The position numbers and the translations under genes were made by a program. Positions 43,003 to 52,806 of a stretch of 64,000 nucleotides of DNA are shown in pieces. Each line of letters starts with the position of its first letter. Within the stretch, counting starts at the first letter, position 1. The stretch is taken from assembly GCA_964586315.1 (NCBI GenBank), contig CAZPHE010000003.1, positions 1 to 64,000 of the forward strand, given 5' to 3'. The stretch comes from CAZEER01 sp964586315. Lineage in GTDB: Bacteria; Fidelibacterota; Marinisomatia; Marinisomatales; UBA1611. The notes beneath the pieces are model-generated. The model was not told the DNA's origin. It saw only the letters and a program-made list of their open reading frames with translations, and did no database searches.

Positions 43003-45774
43003 ATGAATCGTTATCCACGAATCGTGGCTGGACTCTTTTTATTTTCCCTGACAACATTCCTTGCTGCCCAGATGACTGTATCTGGGACAGTAACGGATGC
43101 ATCAACAGGAGATGCTCTTGCGGGCGCAAATGTTGTCGTAGATGGGACAGATAATGGAGCAGCTGCTGATGCCAGCGGAGCATTTACAATAAACAATGTC
43201 CCAAATGGTGCAACTTTGACTGCATCTATGATTGGTTATTCAAATGCTTCAATGACTGCCGCAAGAACAGTTAATTTCACACTTTCTGCATCCGCAGTTG
43301 CAATGTCTGGTCTAGAAGTACTGGCGTCTCGGGCAGATGAGAAAACACCTGTTGCGTACACAACTGTTAGTAAAGCACAAATGGAAGCTCGACTAGGTTC
43401 ACAAGATATACCAATGTCTTTAAATACAACACCTAGTGTATATGCAACACAGCAAGGTGGCGGAGCTGGAGATGCTCGTATTAATGTACGAGGTTTTAAT
43501 CAGAGAAACATTGCTGTTATGATTAATGGTGTTCCACAAAATGATATGGAAAATGGTTGGGTCTATTGGTCTAACTGGGATGGTGTAGGAGATGCTACTT
43601 CATCTATTCAAATGCAACGTGGTCTGAGTGCTGTAAACCTTGCAGCTCCTTCTATTGGTGGAACCATGAATATCATTACAGATCCAGCAGCGAATAACAG
43701 AGGTGGAAAATTCAGACAAGAACTGGGTGCAGGTTCATTTTTAAAGACTACACTTAATTATAATACAGGTCTCTTAATGAGTGACAAACTTGCATTAAGT
43801 GGAACCTTAGTCCGTAAAACTGGTGAAGGTGTTATTGACAAAACCTGGACGGATGCCTGGGCATACTATTTAGGTGCTAGTTTTCAAATGAATGATGCGA
43901 ATCGTTTTGAATTATATGCAGTAGGAGCACCTCAACGTCATGGACAAAACCTTTATAAACAAAATGCTGGTGCTTATGATCAAGCATTTGCAACTGGTAT
44001 GGACGGTTATGATGCTGGTGCAGTAGCTGATGATGGTGAGTTTGTTGAAGTTGGCAGGACATTTAATCAAAATTGGAGTCCTGTAGATCCATCATATACA
44101 GGTCAACAATATTGGTACATGTATGGTGCTAAAACAGTAGACCGACATGACCCTAATTTCTTAAATGAACGTGAGAATTTTTTTCACAAACCTCTTGTTA
44201 ATTTCAATCATTATTTAACTCTAAGTGATAACATGCGATTATCTTCAGTCTTTTATTGGTCAGGCGGATCAGGTGGAGGAACTGGAACATATGGTGATGT
44301 TGCCAGATTGGATGCTGATGGCACATCTGATTTATCTTTGGATGGCTATAAATTTTACTATGGAAAATCTCCTTGGACATGGGATTGGAACGGAACAATT
44401 GCTGCTAACTCTAGTGGTGCATCAGATGTGGTAGTTTTCCAGAGAGACACTGTTTCAAGAGGAGATAAAGAATCTATTGGTATCCTTAGAAATAGTATCA
44501 ATCGTCAAAGTACAATTGGTGCTATCTCTAAATTGAACTTTGATTTGGGTGATGCTCTAAAGCTTCAGGCAGGTCTAGACTGGAGAACAGCAGGAATTGA
44601 ACACGCTCGTGAAGTCCGTGATTTACTTGGTGGTGACTACTATACAGATTATGCTGATGATAACTATCCTGATGGTAAACAAGTTGGATTGGGTGATATT
44701 ATTGCCTACTGGAATGAAACTACGGTTGATTGGTTAGGCTTCTTTGGGCAAGGTGCTTACTCATCTGGACCAATATCGGCATATGGTATGTTTGGATGGT
44801 CACAAATAGAATATACATATCAAGATCATTTTACAGTTGCAGATGCAGTAATTGATCATGGCGACCCAATAACCGCAACACAGTTCAAAGGTGGCGCCAT
44901 GTACGATTTGAATGATAACCTAAGTTTATTTGCAAATTATGGTCTTGTTGAAAAACCACCAATTATGGATAATGTAATTTATTATGATGGAACAGTAGCA
45001 AAAGATCCAGAAAATGAAAAATTTTCAAGCCTGGAAGGTGGAGTAAACTTTCGTGCTGGTAATATGGCAGTAAAAGCGAATTACTACATGACAAAATGGA
45101 TGGATCGTAACTTAACAAAAGCTGTTACAACTGGACAAGGATCTAGCGGAGATACAGATGTAATCTTTTTAACTGGTGTAAACCAAGACCATTCTGGTCT
45201 AGAACTAGAAGCATCTATGCAAGTCATCGATATGCTTCATTTAAACGCTGCAATGGGAATGGGAACATGGAAATTTGTTAGTGATGCTTCAGGAAATTAT
45301 CAGGAATACACTGATTCTGGTGCAGTTCAAACTACCTACACCTATGCATTAGATGGTTTATATGTAGGTGATATGCCCCAAACAGGAATGGCCCTAGGTG
45401 TTACTTTAGCCCCTATTGAAGGTTTAAGTGTACAAGCTCTATTCAACTACTATGATAAAAACTACTCAGATTGGAGTCCAGGTGCACGAGAAGTAGATGC
45501 TGGTGGCACTGCAGATAGAGAGCAAGTATGGATGGCTCCATCATATAATAAATTAGATCTGCATGTTAATTATGATCTACCTTTAAGTATTGCTGGTACT
45601 GAAATGACTGCTTTCTTACATGTGTTCAACGCATTAGATGCAGTTTATGTCCAAGATGCTGTAGATCATAGTCAATATAATAGTTGGGGGGATAAAGTAC
45701 ACGCCGCGCATAATGCTGAAGTGTTCTTCGGTACTCCTATGTATTTTAATGCTGGTCTGACTATTAATTTCTAA
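43003..45774 (+). CDS. TonB-dependent receptor with carboxypeptidase-regulatory-like domain
   Basis: The start at 43003 is fixed by AAGGAG seven bases upstream, the best ribosome site in the window, and by the signal peptide 'VAGLFLFSLTTFLAAQ'; a longer frame from 42958 is rejected. The 923-residue product has an N-terminal regulatory-like domain ('VSGTVTDASTGDALAGANVV', about 24-100). A plug follows ('INVRGFNQRNIAVMINGVPQ', about 120-230), then a 22-strand-type barrel ending 'FNAGLTINF'. Its base composition is less AT-rich than its neighbours, which with the strong ribosome site suggests high expression. The ligand is unknown. Confidence 0.95.
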   Translation: MNRYPRIVAGLFLFSLTTFLAAQMTVSGTVTDASTGDALAGANVVVDGTDNGAAADASGAFTINNVPNGATLTASMIGYSNASMTAARTVNFTLSASAVAMSGLEVLASRADEKTPVAYTTVSKAQMEARLGSQDIPMSLNTTPSVYATQQGGGAGDARINVRGFNQRNIAVMINGVPQNDMENGWVYWSNWDGVGDATSSIQMQRGLSAVNLAAPSIGGTMNIITDPAANNRGGKFRQELGAGSFLKTTLNYNTGLLMSDKLALSGTLVRKTGEGVIDKTWTDAWAYYLGASFQMNDANRFELYAVGAPQRHGQNLYKQNAGAYDQAFATGMDGYDAGAVADDGEFVEVGRTFNQNWSPVDPSYTGQQYWYMYGAKTVDRHDPNFLNERENFFHKPLVNFNHYLTLSDNMRLSSVFYWSGGSGGGTGTYGDVARLDADGTSDLSLDGYKFYYGKSPWTWDWNGTIAANSSGASDVVVFQRDTVSRGDKESIGILRNSINRQSTIGAISKLNFDLGDALKLQAGLDWRTAGIEHAREVRDLLGGDYYTDYADDNYPDGKQVGLGDIIAYWNETTVDWLGFFGQGAYSSGPISAYGMFGWSQIEYTYQDHFTVADAVIDHGDPITATQFKGGAMYDLNDNLSLFANYGLVEKPPIMDNVIYYDGTVAKDPENEKFSSLEGGVNFRAGNMAVKANYYMTKWMDRNLTKAVTTGQGSSGDTDVIFLTGVNQDHSGLELEASMQVIDMLHLNAAMGMGTWKFVSDASGNYQEYTDSGAVQTTYTYALDGLYVGDMPQTGMALGVTLAPIEGLSVQALFNYYDKNYSDWSPGAREVDAGGTADREQVWMAPSYNKLDLHVNYDLPLSIAGTEMTAFLHVFNALDAVYVQDAVDHSQYNSWGDKVHAAHNAEVFFGTPMYFNAGLTINF

Positions 45775-45796
45775 TTTAGAAATTCAATGTAATAAA

Positions 45797-45825
45797 AAAG
45801 CCTCCTTAAAAAGGAGGCTTTTTTA
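45797..45825. terminator. Strong bidirectional intrinsic terminator
   Basis: AAGCCTCCTT and AAGGAGGCTT form a perfect ten-base stem with loop AAA, flanked by A- and T-runs. It ends both the receptor gene on the plus strand and the long minus-strand operon. Confidence 0.92.
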
Positions 45826-45829
45826 TTTC

Positions 45830-47626
45830 TTAAAATAAATCAAAAATATTTGGGAAATCTATATCTAGTATTTCAGGGATTTTATCCTGAAGATTGACCC
45901 CAAAATGCAATCCTATAGTAGTCCAATATGTGTTTATCTTTTCGCCACTCACTCCTGAAACCCAATTAAATTGAGAGAAAGCACCAATGATTATAGGTGT
46001 TGGAAGAAGATTATATACTGCTGAACTCCCTATTGCAAAACCATATCCTGGAGACACAAGTCCTCCCCCAAATTTTATATTTGTCTCTAGATTAGTAGGC
46101 AACCAACTCCATCCGGTCTGCATATCTACTTGTGTAATTAAAAAATAACTTATAGTCTGAAAGTTTTCACTTGGTGTATTAGAATAAAAATCATACCAAT
46201 TCACTTCCAAACCTAAGTCAATATCCCTTCCTAAAATTTCAAACATATTTCTCCTACCAAGGCCAAAAATATATTTCACTCCAGGTGTTTGATTCTCTAA
46301 TGCTTTTTCTAAAAATACTGGCCATCCATAAGATAGTGTTAAAAAAGTTCTTGGAGCAGTTCCTAACAATGAATCCTGCAAGGCAATTTTAGCCGTGCGA
46401 GCTTCTTTTCTAGCTTTTTTTCGAGCAAGTTTTGCTGCTTTTTTTGCTGCTTTACGTTCATCTTTTGCAAAATCCTCTACATCTCGAGTTTTTTCAATTG
46501 CACTAAGTGTTGCCTTTGCAGCAGCAGCTTCTAATCTTGCTTGTTCTGCTTCACGCTCAGCATCATACATTTTTTCGATTGCTTTTTGTGCTTCTTCTTT
46601 AGCTTCATCCATTTTTTTTTGGAAAGAGTCAGCATCCTTTGCTTGCCCTTGAGCCTGCTTTAAAAGTTTTTGAGTACGTTTTGCACGTGCATTTGCTTCT
46701 TCAAATGCTTTTCTTGCCAGTCTTAATTCTTCATTCGCCTTTTCTAATGCTTCTTGAGCCCGCATAGCAAACTCAAGAGCTAAATCTAAATTATCAATTT
46801 CTTGAAGTCCGCGATCAATAACTTCATTCCCTGTCCATTCATACTTATAAGCATATTTATCCGGTGGCATATATGGTATAATTTTTCGCTCCAACTCTAT
46901 ATTCTTTTCATCTGTAATCACTCTAACAGTTTCTTGAAGTTGTTTGTCATGTAAAAATTCTTTTGTTAAAATAATTTTATTTTTTGAATCAAAAAATTGT
47001 ATCATCCTTAAATAAGCTCCTTTTTCCCAATATAATAAATGACGCCCCACAAATTCATCATTAGAATCAAAATAAGCTGATTCCACTATTTCCGTAAAGT
47101 TTTTATCATCTTTTAAAAATGTATAATTAAAATGATAAGTGAAATAATTCATACCTAAATCATCACTAAAAACAACTTCTCTAGGCCGTCCATCACTTCT
47201 ACTTCTAAATTTTGCCTCCCACCCAGAACGGATATAACTAAGTTGATTAGAATATAATGTAGAATCAAGTCTAGCCACATTTCCATCAGTATGAAATTTC
47301 ACCATATATTCTGATCTTATCCCTGATCTAGACCAAATTAAATTATATGTTTCTTTAGCTTTTCTATCTTTATCAAAATGAGTAACAGATTTAATACGGT
47401 CTTCCTTATTAAAAATAACTTGATAATAGGCTTTCCCATAAAAGCTGTGTGGTTCACCTCTTATACTTAGTATTCTGCGATATGGATTCCAATATCTATA
47501 ATATTCAATATGAGGCTCGATCTTATTTACAGAAAGGAGGGGGTCATTAATTCCAAACAATTTAGAAAAATATATTATAGTAAAATAAAATATTAGATGA
47601 CAAATTTTAATCAGGCCAAACCCCAA
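45830..47626 (-). CDS. Exported coiled-coil protein with C-terminal barrel-like domain
   Basis: The start is uncertain. The frame is open from 47671, but that part overlaps the previous gene by 60 bases; a TTG at 47626 gives a signal-like segment ('LIFYFTIIYFSKLFG') near the front. Residues about 40-260 are strand-rich with 'YYQVIFNKEDRIKSV'-type repeats. Residues about 280-430 are a long Ala/Glu/Lys coiled coil, and the last 150 residues end 'LDIDFPNIFDLF' after Gly- and aromatic-rich strands, as in an outer-membrane barrel. It may bridge membrane and cell wall; this is inferred. It is the last gene of the dnaG operon. Confidence 0.65.
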   Translation of the reverse strand: MGFGLIKICHLIFYFTIIYFSKLFGINDPLLSVNKIEPHIEYYRYWNPYRRILSIRGEPHSFYGKAYYQVIFNKEDRIKSVTHFDKDRKAKETYNLIWSRSGIRSEYMVKFHTDGNVARLDSTLYSNQLSYIRSGWEAKFRSRSDGRPREVVFSDDLGMNYFTYHFNYTFLKDDKNFTEIVESAYFDSNDEFVGRHLLYWEKGAYLRMIQFFDSKNKIILTKEFLHDKQLQETVRVITDEKNIELERKIIPYMPPDKYAYKYEWTGNEVIDRGLQEIDNLDLALEFAMRAQEALEKANEELRLARKAFEEANARAKRTQKLLKQAQGQAKDADSFQKKMDEAKEEAQKAIEKMYDAEREAEQARLEAAAAKATLSAIEKTRDVEDFAKDERKAAKKAAKLARKKARKEARTAKIALQDSLLGTAPRTFLTLSYGWPVFLEKALENQTPGVKYIFGLGRRNMFEILGRDIDLGLEVNWYDFYSNTPSENFQTISYFLITQVDMQTGWSWLPTNLETNIKFGGGLVSPGYGFAIGSSAVYNLLPTPIIIGAFSQFNWVSGVSGEKINTYWTTIGLHFGVNLQDKIPEILDIDFPNIFDLF

Positions 47627-48501
47627 CTCATTAAAACAATCATAGTAAAAAAGAGAGAAAACCCAACCCAAGCTCCAGCCTGAAATCTTTTATTATAATC
47701 GTTAACTTCTTCATCTAATGTTTGATAATTCAAAGAAATAGTTTCATGTTTTCCCTCTTCAATAAAGACATCTAGTCTTCCCATTACAAGAATGTCATTT
47801 AAAACTTTTTCCTTAGAAGTTAAAGTGTTTGGATCAGGAGAATAATCATTTGGGAAATAACCTACTTTGTGCCAACCAGGTAAAACATCTATCCATTTTT
47901 TTAATGGTGAATATCCAACCATTTGACCATCAACATAAATAGGTAGTCCTTTTGTATCGCAAATTATTTCGAGAGTGGTTCGCTCTCGATCATCTTTCCA
48001 AGATGAAGGATGGTTAATTTTTTCTGCATCTCGAGGATTGGGAAAAACAAATGATGGATTAGATTCCTTAGCATCAAGAAAATCACTATAGGTCAATATA
48101 ACAAGAACTTTTTTACCTTCGTTGTGTAAAACAACATCAAAAATTCCAATACTACGATTTATTTGTATTGATAATTGAAGTGAATTTGAATTTTGAAGCC
48201 ATGTCTCTTGGACATCTCGTATTGGAAAAGAAACCATATCTTTGAAAAAACCACGATCTGGCTTTATAATATTATAAAAATTAAGCATAAACCAATTTTC
48301 TTGTTCAATCCAACTAGAGACATCTTCTCTTTTTATATAATTGGATAACAAAAATTCTAATTTTAATCCAGTTTCAGTAGGTTGTGTCCTTGCAGACATA
48401 ATTACTGGCATATCTTGTGGAAATAAAATATTAAAAATGAAAACCCAAATTAATATTCCCCAGAAACCATTTCTGAAGGAAATATATTTCATATTAATCA
48501 A
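47611..48501 (-). CDS. PEGA domain protein, exported, with C-terminal membrane helix
   Basis: This 296-residue protein has a signal segment ('GILIWVFIFNILFPQD'). Residues about 30-150 ('SSWIEQENWFMLNFYN') share their pattern with the start of the neighbouring gene product, and a PEGA domain follows ('GLPIYVDGQMVGYSPLKKW' and 'LPGWHKVGYFP'). A final helix ('GFSLFFTMIVLMSWGLA') likely anchors it. PEGA domains occur in surface and cell-wall proteins. Its start overlaps the stop of the preceding gene. Confidence 0.75.
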   Translation of the reverse strand: MINMKYISFRNGFWGILIWVFIFNILFPQDMPVIMSARTQPTETGLKLEFLLSNYIKREDVSSWIEQENWFMLNFYNIIKPDRGFFKDMVSFPIRDVQETWLQNSNSLQLSIQINRSIGIFDVVLHNEGKKVLVILTYSDFLDAKESNPSFVFPNPRDAEKINHPSSWKDDRERTTLEIICDTKGLPIYVDGQMVGYSPLKKWIDVLPGWHKVGYFPNDYSPDPNTLTSKEKVLNDILVMGRLDVFIEEGKHETISLNYQTLDEEVNDYNKRFQAGAWVGFSLFFTMIVLMSWGLA

Positions 48502-50099
48502 ATGATCCCTGATTATCTACAGCAAGATTAATTCGAATCTTTTGCGTCCTGCCTTTTGGAATATAAATATCCTGATAATCGGGAATCTCCATTGCAAATT
48601 TTGGTCGGGACGACTCTGGATCTACAACACGAACTCTGTGCCAACCTGGGGTAACTGCTAGTTTTTTTAAAATAGGTGTTTTTCCAATTAAAGAACCATC
48701 GATAAAAACATTTGCACCCTCAAGATTACAACTGAGTTTTAAAAAGGTTCTGCGATTTGATAAATCTGGAGGTAATAGGTTTAGTTCATCAGCATTTGCA
48801 AGTTTTCTTGTTTCTCGTTTCACTTGTGTTGTAATTGGAGCTTGATTTAAAAGCTCTTTTGCAGTTTGTCTTCCTTGTAGGATCACACTTCCAAATTTTT
48901 NNNNNNNNNNNNNNNNNNNNNNNNNNNNNNNNNNNNNNNNNNNNNNNNNNNNNNNNNNNNNNNNNNNNNNNNNNNNNNNNNNNNNNNNNNNNNNNNNNNN
49001 GTTCTGAATCAAATTTTTGTTCTGAATCAAATTTTTGTTCTGAATCAAATTTTTGTTCTGAATCAAATTTTTGACTAATTGTAGATTGTATAAATGGTTT
49101 TTCACCTGCTAGAGCTCTTGTTAATTCTTTATGTGTCCCCACACCTACAATTCCATCAATATTTGAGGAATTAAATCCTCTATCAAGCTGAAATTGTATA
49201 ACTGCATCTTCAGTTTTTGGTCCATAATCTCCATCCACACCATCACTATATACACCAGCAGACCCCAAATCATAGCCTAAAGAAACAAGGGCCTCTTGAA
49301 GTGCCTTTATGGCTCTTGGATTTTTAGAACCCGATCTAAGCATGCCATCATTAAGAATATTTGAAATATCAATTGTTTTTTGATCCAATTTTCTAGGGGG
49401 CGGGGGCGGGGGTCCACTAATTTCTACTCTCTGTTTCTTTACAATTAACGGCTTTGGATCTTGATAGAATGATCTTTGATTATAGTTATTTAGAACTTGC
49501 GTCTTTATACTATCATCTCCAATAATATCTTCTGTAGAATACCAATTACTATACCAAACAAAATATTTTTCCGGTCCATATTTATCTCTTGCATAAATGA
49601 AAGAATCATAAAAAGGAGTTCCCCGTGCTTCTGTTTTTGGTAAAGAAAATACACGATTTACATTACTGACTTCTGAGGTTTTTACCTCAGATCTTAAACT
49701 ATCATTCAATGATTCCCAAATTTGAATTAATATAATTCTGCTTGCACCAGAATGAAAAATTTCAAAATCTTCTATTGACCTTTGGAATAGAAAACCCAAT
49801 TGAACAGATTGATTATTTTCAGTGATTTCAATATCCACTAATGGTGGTTCAAATTCAATATATTCAACAGCTGTAGGGCTAAGATATGTTCCATTTAAGG
49901 TAACATAAAACCAGTTTTCCTGTCCTAACCAGCCTGCAATATTTTCAATGTCCATAACAGCGCTAGATACAATCCTTAGCAATGTTCCATTACTTTTGTT
50001 ATGTGTAGTAATTAATTGAACCTGATTAGCAGGAGAACTTGTAATACAAAACAGTAATAAAATACTGAAAAATGATATATACCTCTGCCTAAAGATCAT
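48494..50099 (-). CDS. Peptidoglycan-binding and PEGA domain protein, interrupted by an assembly gap
   Basis: Two pieces in different frames flank 100 Ns (48901-49000) and are best read as one gene. The N-terminal piece has a signal peptide, an AMIN-like strand region with 'ENIAGWLGQENWFYVTLNG', a proline run, and a peptidoglycan-binding type 1 domain ('AIKALQEALVSLGYDLGSAG' to 'GVGTHKELTRAL'). It then enters tandem hexapeptides QKFDSE. The C-terminal piece resumes with 'KFGSVILQG' and ends in a PEGA domain ('GANVFIDGSLIGKTPILKKL'). The pieces join if the real gap length is a multiple of three, as expected for an 18-base repeat. It overlaps dnaG by 11 bases. Confidence 0.8.
48901..49000. other. 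Assembly gap, 100 Ns
   Basis: The gap of standard size 100 is a placeholder. Both edges are parts of the same 18-base repeat (CAAATTTTT on one side, four full units on the other), so the assembler probably failed inside the repeat array. Confidence 0.99.
49002..49073. repeat. Tandem 18-base repeat, four units
   Basis: Four perfect copies of TTCTGAATCAAATTTTTG lie side by side and abut the 100-N gap. Read on the minus strand, each encodes the hexapeptide QKFDSE. The true copy number is unknown because the array continues into the gap. Confidence 0.98.
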
Positions 50100-51834
50100 T
50101 TAATTCTTTACGTAAATTACCAATAACATTTAACTCTTTCATTGGATCTTCACCTTTTAATTCTTTTTCGCGTATTTGAATGCGAAGATCATTAATTTTC
50201 TGCTTTAGAGGCTCCGATTTTAAGATTTTTATGCAATCAGATACAATTTCTTCAGATACATCGCTTTGTTTTTGATTAAATAAAATTTTAGTAACAAAAC
50301 TTCTTTCATTTTTATCCTCAAAATACTCGATTATTGATGATGATTCTAAAGATAAGTTTTTATTCATAAGATATTCAGCTAATTTTTTTAACAAAGGAGT
50401 TGTAAACAATTCAAGAGAAACATGTTCTATTACATAATCCCTAGTGCTACCAATATTACTAGCCAATAAATTTAGCAATTCAATCTGAGCTTTTTCAATT
50501 TTTCCAGTAAATGAAATTGAACTTTCTGGTATAATATTTTGATCATTATAGTGTTGAATTACATTTTGAGTTTTCATAACTCGAATAAAATCTTTTTCAT
50601 CTATTTTTAATTTTGCTGATACAATTCTTATTATATCATTACGAATAATTCCATCTTCAATATTCTTTATCTCTTTAGCTAAGTAAATTATGTATTTTTT
50701 TTTATCTATGCCTTTCAGATTAGATGATTTATTCAAATCAAGATTAAAATTAATATAATCTTTAGGAGATTCAATTTTAGAGAGAATAATTTTCGTGCTT
50801 TCTGAATCGATCCAAATATCAGGATCCATCCCTTTAGGTGGCTGCACAATGGATGGCTCTAATCCACTTTTTATCAGTATCCACCCTGCTCTAATTGCAG
50901 CATTTGCGCCGGCTTGGTCACCATCATAAAGCAAAACTACTTTTGAAGTAATTCTAGATAATACTATAGCATGTTTTTTTGTAAAGGCAGTTCCGGATAA
51001 TGCCAACACTGATTTGATGCCCTGTTGATACAGTTTTAAAAAGTCCATGTATCCTTCGACTAAAACAGCATATCCATCTCTACGAATTGTACCAGATGTT
51101 GAATGAATTCCATAAAAAACATTACCTTTTTTGTAAAGTGGAGTTTCTGGAGAGTTTAAATATTTTGCAGGTTCACTACTACGTAGAGTACGCCCACCAA
51201 AGGCAATAATTTTTCCGGATTGATGAAATATTGGAAACATTATCCGATCGCGGAAACGATCAAAAATTCCTTTTTCAGAATAAGTAAATAAACCTGATTT
51301 TATAATTTGAGATTGTGAAAAACCCCTTCCTTTGCAATGTAGAACCAGTTGATTCCAACTATCTTTAGCATATCCAATTTTAAATTCTTTTATTGTATTT
51401 TCATGAAGACCGCGATTAAATAAATAATCTAAACTAGTTTCCCCATCTTTAGAGAACAAATTATTTTGATATAATTTTACTGCAATTTCGTGTATTTCAT
51501 AAAGTGCTGAGAATATTTCTGAACCAATATTTTGACTATCAAACTCAATAGGGATATTATAATGATTTGCAAGTGATTTTACAGCTTCAGGGAATTGTAT
51601 TTTTTGAAAGTCCATTAAAAATGAAAAAACATTTCCACCAGCATTACATCCGAAACAATGATAAATCTGTTTATTAGGTGCAACACTAAAAGACGGTGTT
51701 TTCTCATTATGGAAAGGGCATAAACCAAAAAAATTTATTCCACGTTGCTTTAAATCAACATATCTTGAAACTACATCCACAATATCTGAGGCTTCGCGTA
51801 CTTGTTCAATGATTTCTCGTGGTATCTGCGACAT
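50089..51834 (-). CDS. dnaG: DNA primase
   Basis: DnaG makes RNA primers at the replication fork. The 581-residue protein has the CHC2 zinc finger (Cys39, His42, Cys60, Cys63 in 'LCPFHNEKTPSF' and 'YHCFGCNAGGN'). The RNA-polymerase and TOPRIM core follows ('VLVEGYMDFLKLYQQGIKSV', 'LLYDGDQAGANAA'), then a helical C-terminal domain that would bind DnaB. Length equals E. coli DnaG. The start overlaps the cvpA stop (TAATG). No rpoD or rpsU is next to it, unlike the classical macromolecular-synthesis operon. Confidence 0.97.
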   Translation of the reverse strand: MSQIPREIIEQVREASDIVDVVSRYVDLKQRGINFFGLCPFHNEKTPSFSVAPNKQIYHCFGCNAGGNVFSFLMDFQKIQFPEAVKSLANHYNIPIEFDSQNIGSEIFSALYEIHEIAVKLYQNNLFSKDGETSLDYLFNRGLHENTIKEFKIGYAKDSWNQLVLHCKGRGFSQSQIIKSGLFTYSEKGIFDRFRDRIMFPIFHQSGKIIAFGGRTLRSSEPAKYLNSPETPLYKKGNVFYGIHSTSGTIRRDGYAVLVEGYMDFLKLYQQGIKSVLALSGTAFTKKHAIVLSRITSKVVLLYDGDQAGANAAIRAGWILIKSGLEPSIVQPPKGMDPDIWIDSESTKIILSKIESPKDYINFNLDLNKSSNLKGIDKKKYIIYLAKEIKNIEDGIIRNDIIRIVSAKLKIDEKDFIRVMKTQNVIQHYNDQNIIPESSISFTGKIEKAQIELLNLLASNIGSTRDYVIEHVSLELFTTPLLKKLAEYLMNKNLSLESSSIIEYFEDKNERSFVTKILFNQKQSDVSEEIVSDCIKILKSEPLKQKINDLRIQIREKELKGEDPMKELNVIGNLRKELNDL

Positions 51835-52361
51835 TAAGGTTGTGTTATTTTTTTTATGTATGATTCACTTAAGGAGACCGGATCTTCCCAATTAAAAAAC
51901 GATACAATCTTAATACGCAATTTATGACTATAAATAGCAAAATTAGAATTTTGATCTATAATATTTATCCATTTTTGATCGGGGAGAATTGCTATAAACC
52001 AAAAAAAAATTATTAAAATAAAACATCCTTTAATTGATCCAAAAATAAAACCCATCGTTTTATTCATAAAACGATTACTTTTTGATAAAAATGTATATTG
52101 AACTAGTTTTGTTAAAACTCGTGTTAGCAATAATGTTATTGTAAACAAAAATACAAAAGAACAGCACACGATTAACCAAGAATCAATTTGAAATATTCTA
52201 TTGAACTTTATAGCAAAAGAAGTGCTGTTAGAAATAGAAATTAATACAGCAACAATAATACCTAACAATCTACCTAATTCTTCAATAATACCTTTTTTAA
52301 AACCATTATACCCAATAAATAAAACGAATAAAATGGATAGGCCATCCAAGAACCAAAACAT
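51834..52361 (-). CDS. cvpA: CvpA family membrane protein
   Basis: This 175-residue protein has four hydrophobic helices with the family's 'LFIGYNGFKKGIIEELGRLL' after the first helix and 'GFIFGSIKGCFILIIFFWF' near the third. CvpA was first tied to colicin V production; its general role in the inner membrane is not well defined. It sits between yqeY and dnaG with one-base overlaps on both sides. Confidence 0.88.
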   Translation of the reverse strand: MFWFLDGLSILFVLFIGYNGFKKGIIEELGRLLGIIVAVLISISNSTSFAIKFNRIFQIDSWLIVCCSFVFLFTITLLLTRVLTKLVQYTFLSKSNRFMNKTMGFIFGSIKGCFILIIFFWFIAILPDQKWINIIDQNSNFAIYSHKLRIKIVSFFNWEDPVSLSESYIKKITQP

Positions 52362-52805
52362 TTATTCCAACAATTCTCTTACAAATAAATTAGCGATTTT
52401 CCCATCAATCTTATTTCCGCCACGCTTCATAACAAGAGCCATTACTTTCCCAATATCAGATTTACTTTGAGCTTCTATTTCATCAATTATATTTTTTATA
52501 AGTAACTGCATCTCTTCCTTTGTCATCATCTTAGGAAGATATGAGGTTAAAATACTAACCTCAAATTTTTCCTTATCTGCAAGCTCAGTTCGTTTTACTC
52601 TATTATAGATATTTGCCGATTCTTTACGTTGTTTTACCAATGTTTTTATAACGCTCAAACCTTCTTGATCTGATAATTGTTTATTAGTGTTTATTTGATG
52701 ATCTTTTAATTTTGCTAATAGTGTTCTTAAGGTCTGCGCCTTTGCTTTATCGCCAGCTTTCATAGCTAGGTACATATCGTTTTTTATTATTTCCAAAATA
52801 CTCAT
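52362..52805 (-). CDS. yqeY: GatB/YqeY domain protein
   Basis: The protein of 147 residues matches stand-alone YqeY proteins: 'MYLAMKAGDKAKAQTLRTLL', 'LVKQRKESANIYNRVKR', 'ILTSYLPKMMTKEEM' and 'DIGKVMALVMKR'. The same fold forms the tRNA-binding tail of GatB amidotransferase. YqeY is often found next to dnaG, as here. Confidence 0.93.
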   Translation of the reverse strand: MSILEIIKNDMYLAMKAGDKAKAQTLRTLLAKLKDHQINTNKQLSDQEGLSVIKTLVKQRKESANIYNRVKRTELADKEKFEVSILTSYLPKMMTKEEMQLLIKNIIDEIEAQSKSDIGKVMALVMKRGGNKIDGKIANLFVRELLE

Positions 52806-52806
52806 T

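Noticed and set aside
46395..46652. Plus-strand frame opposite the coiled-coil region
   Set aside because: Its Ala/Ser-rich sequence is the mirror of the Ala/Glu/Lys coiled coil in the real minus-strand gene.
49002..49073. CRISPR-like array
   Set aside because: The units are 18 bases with no spacers, and they are in frame within a coding gene.
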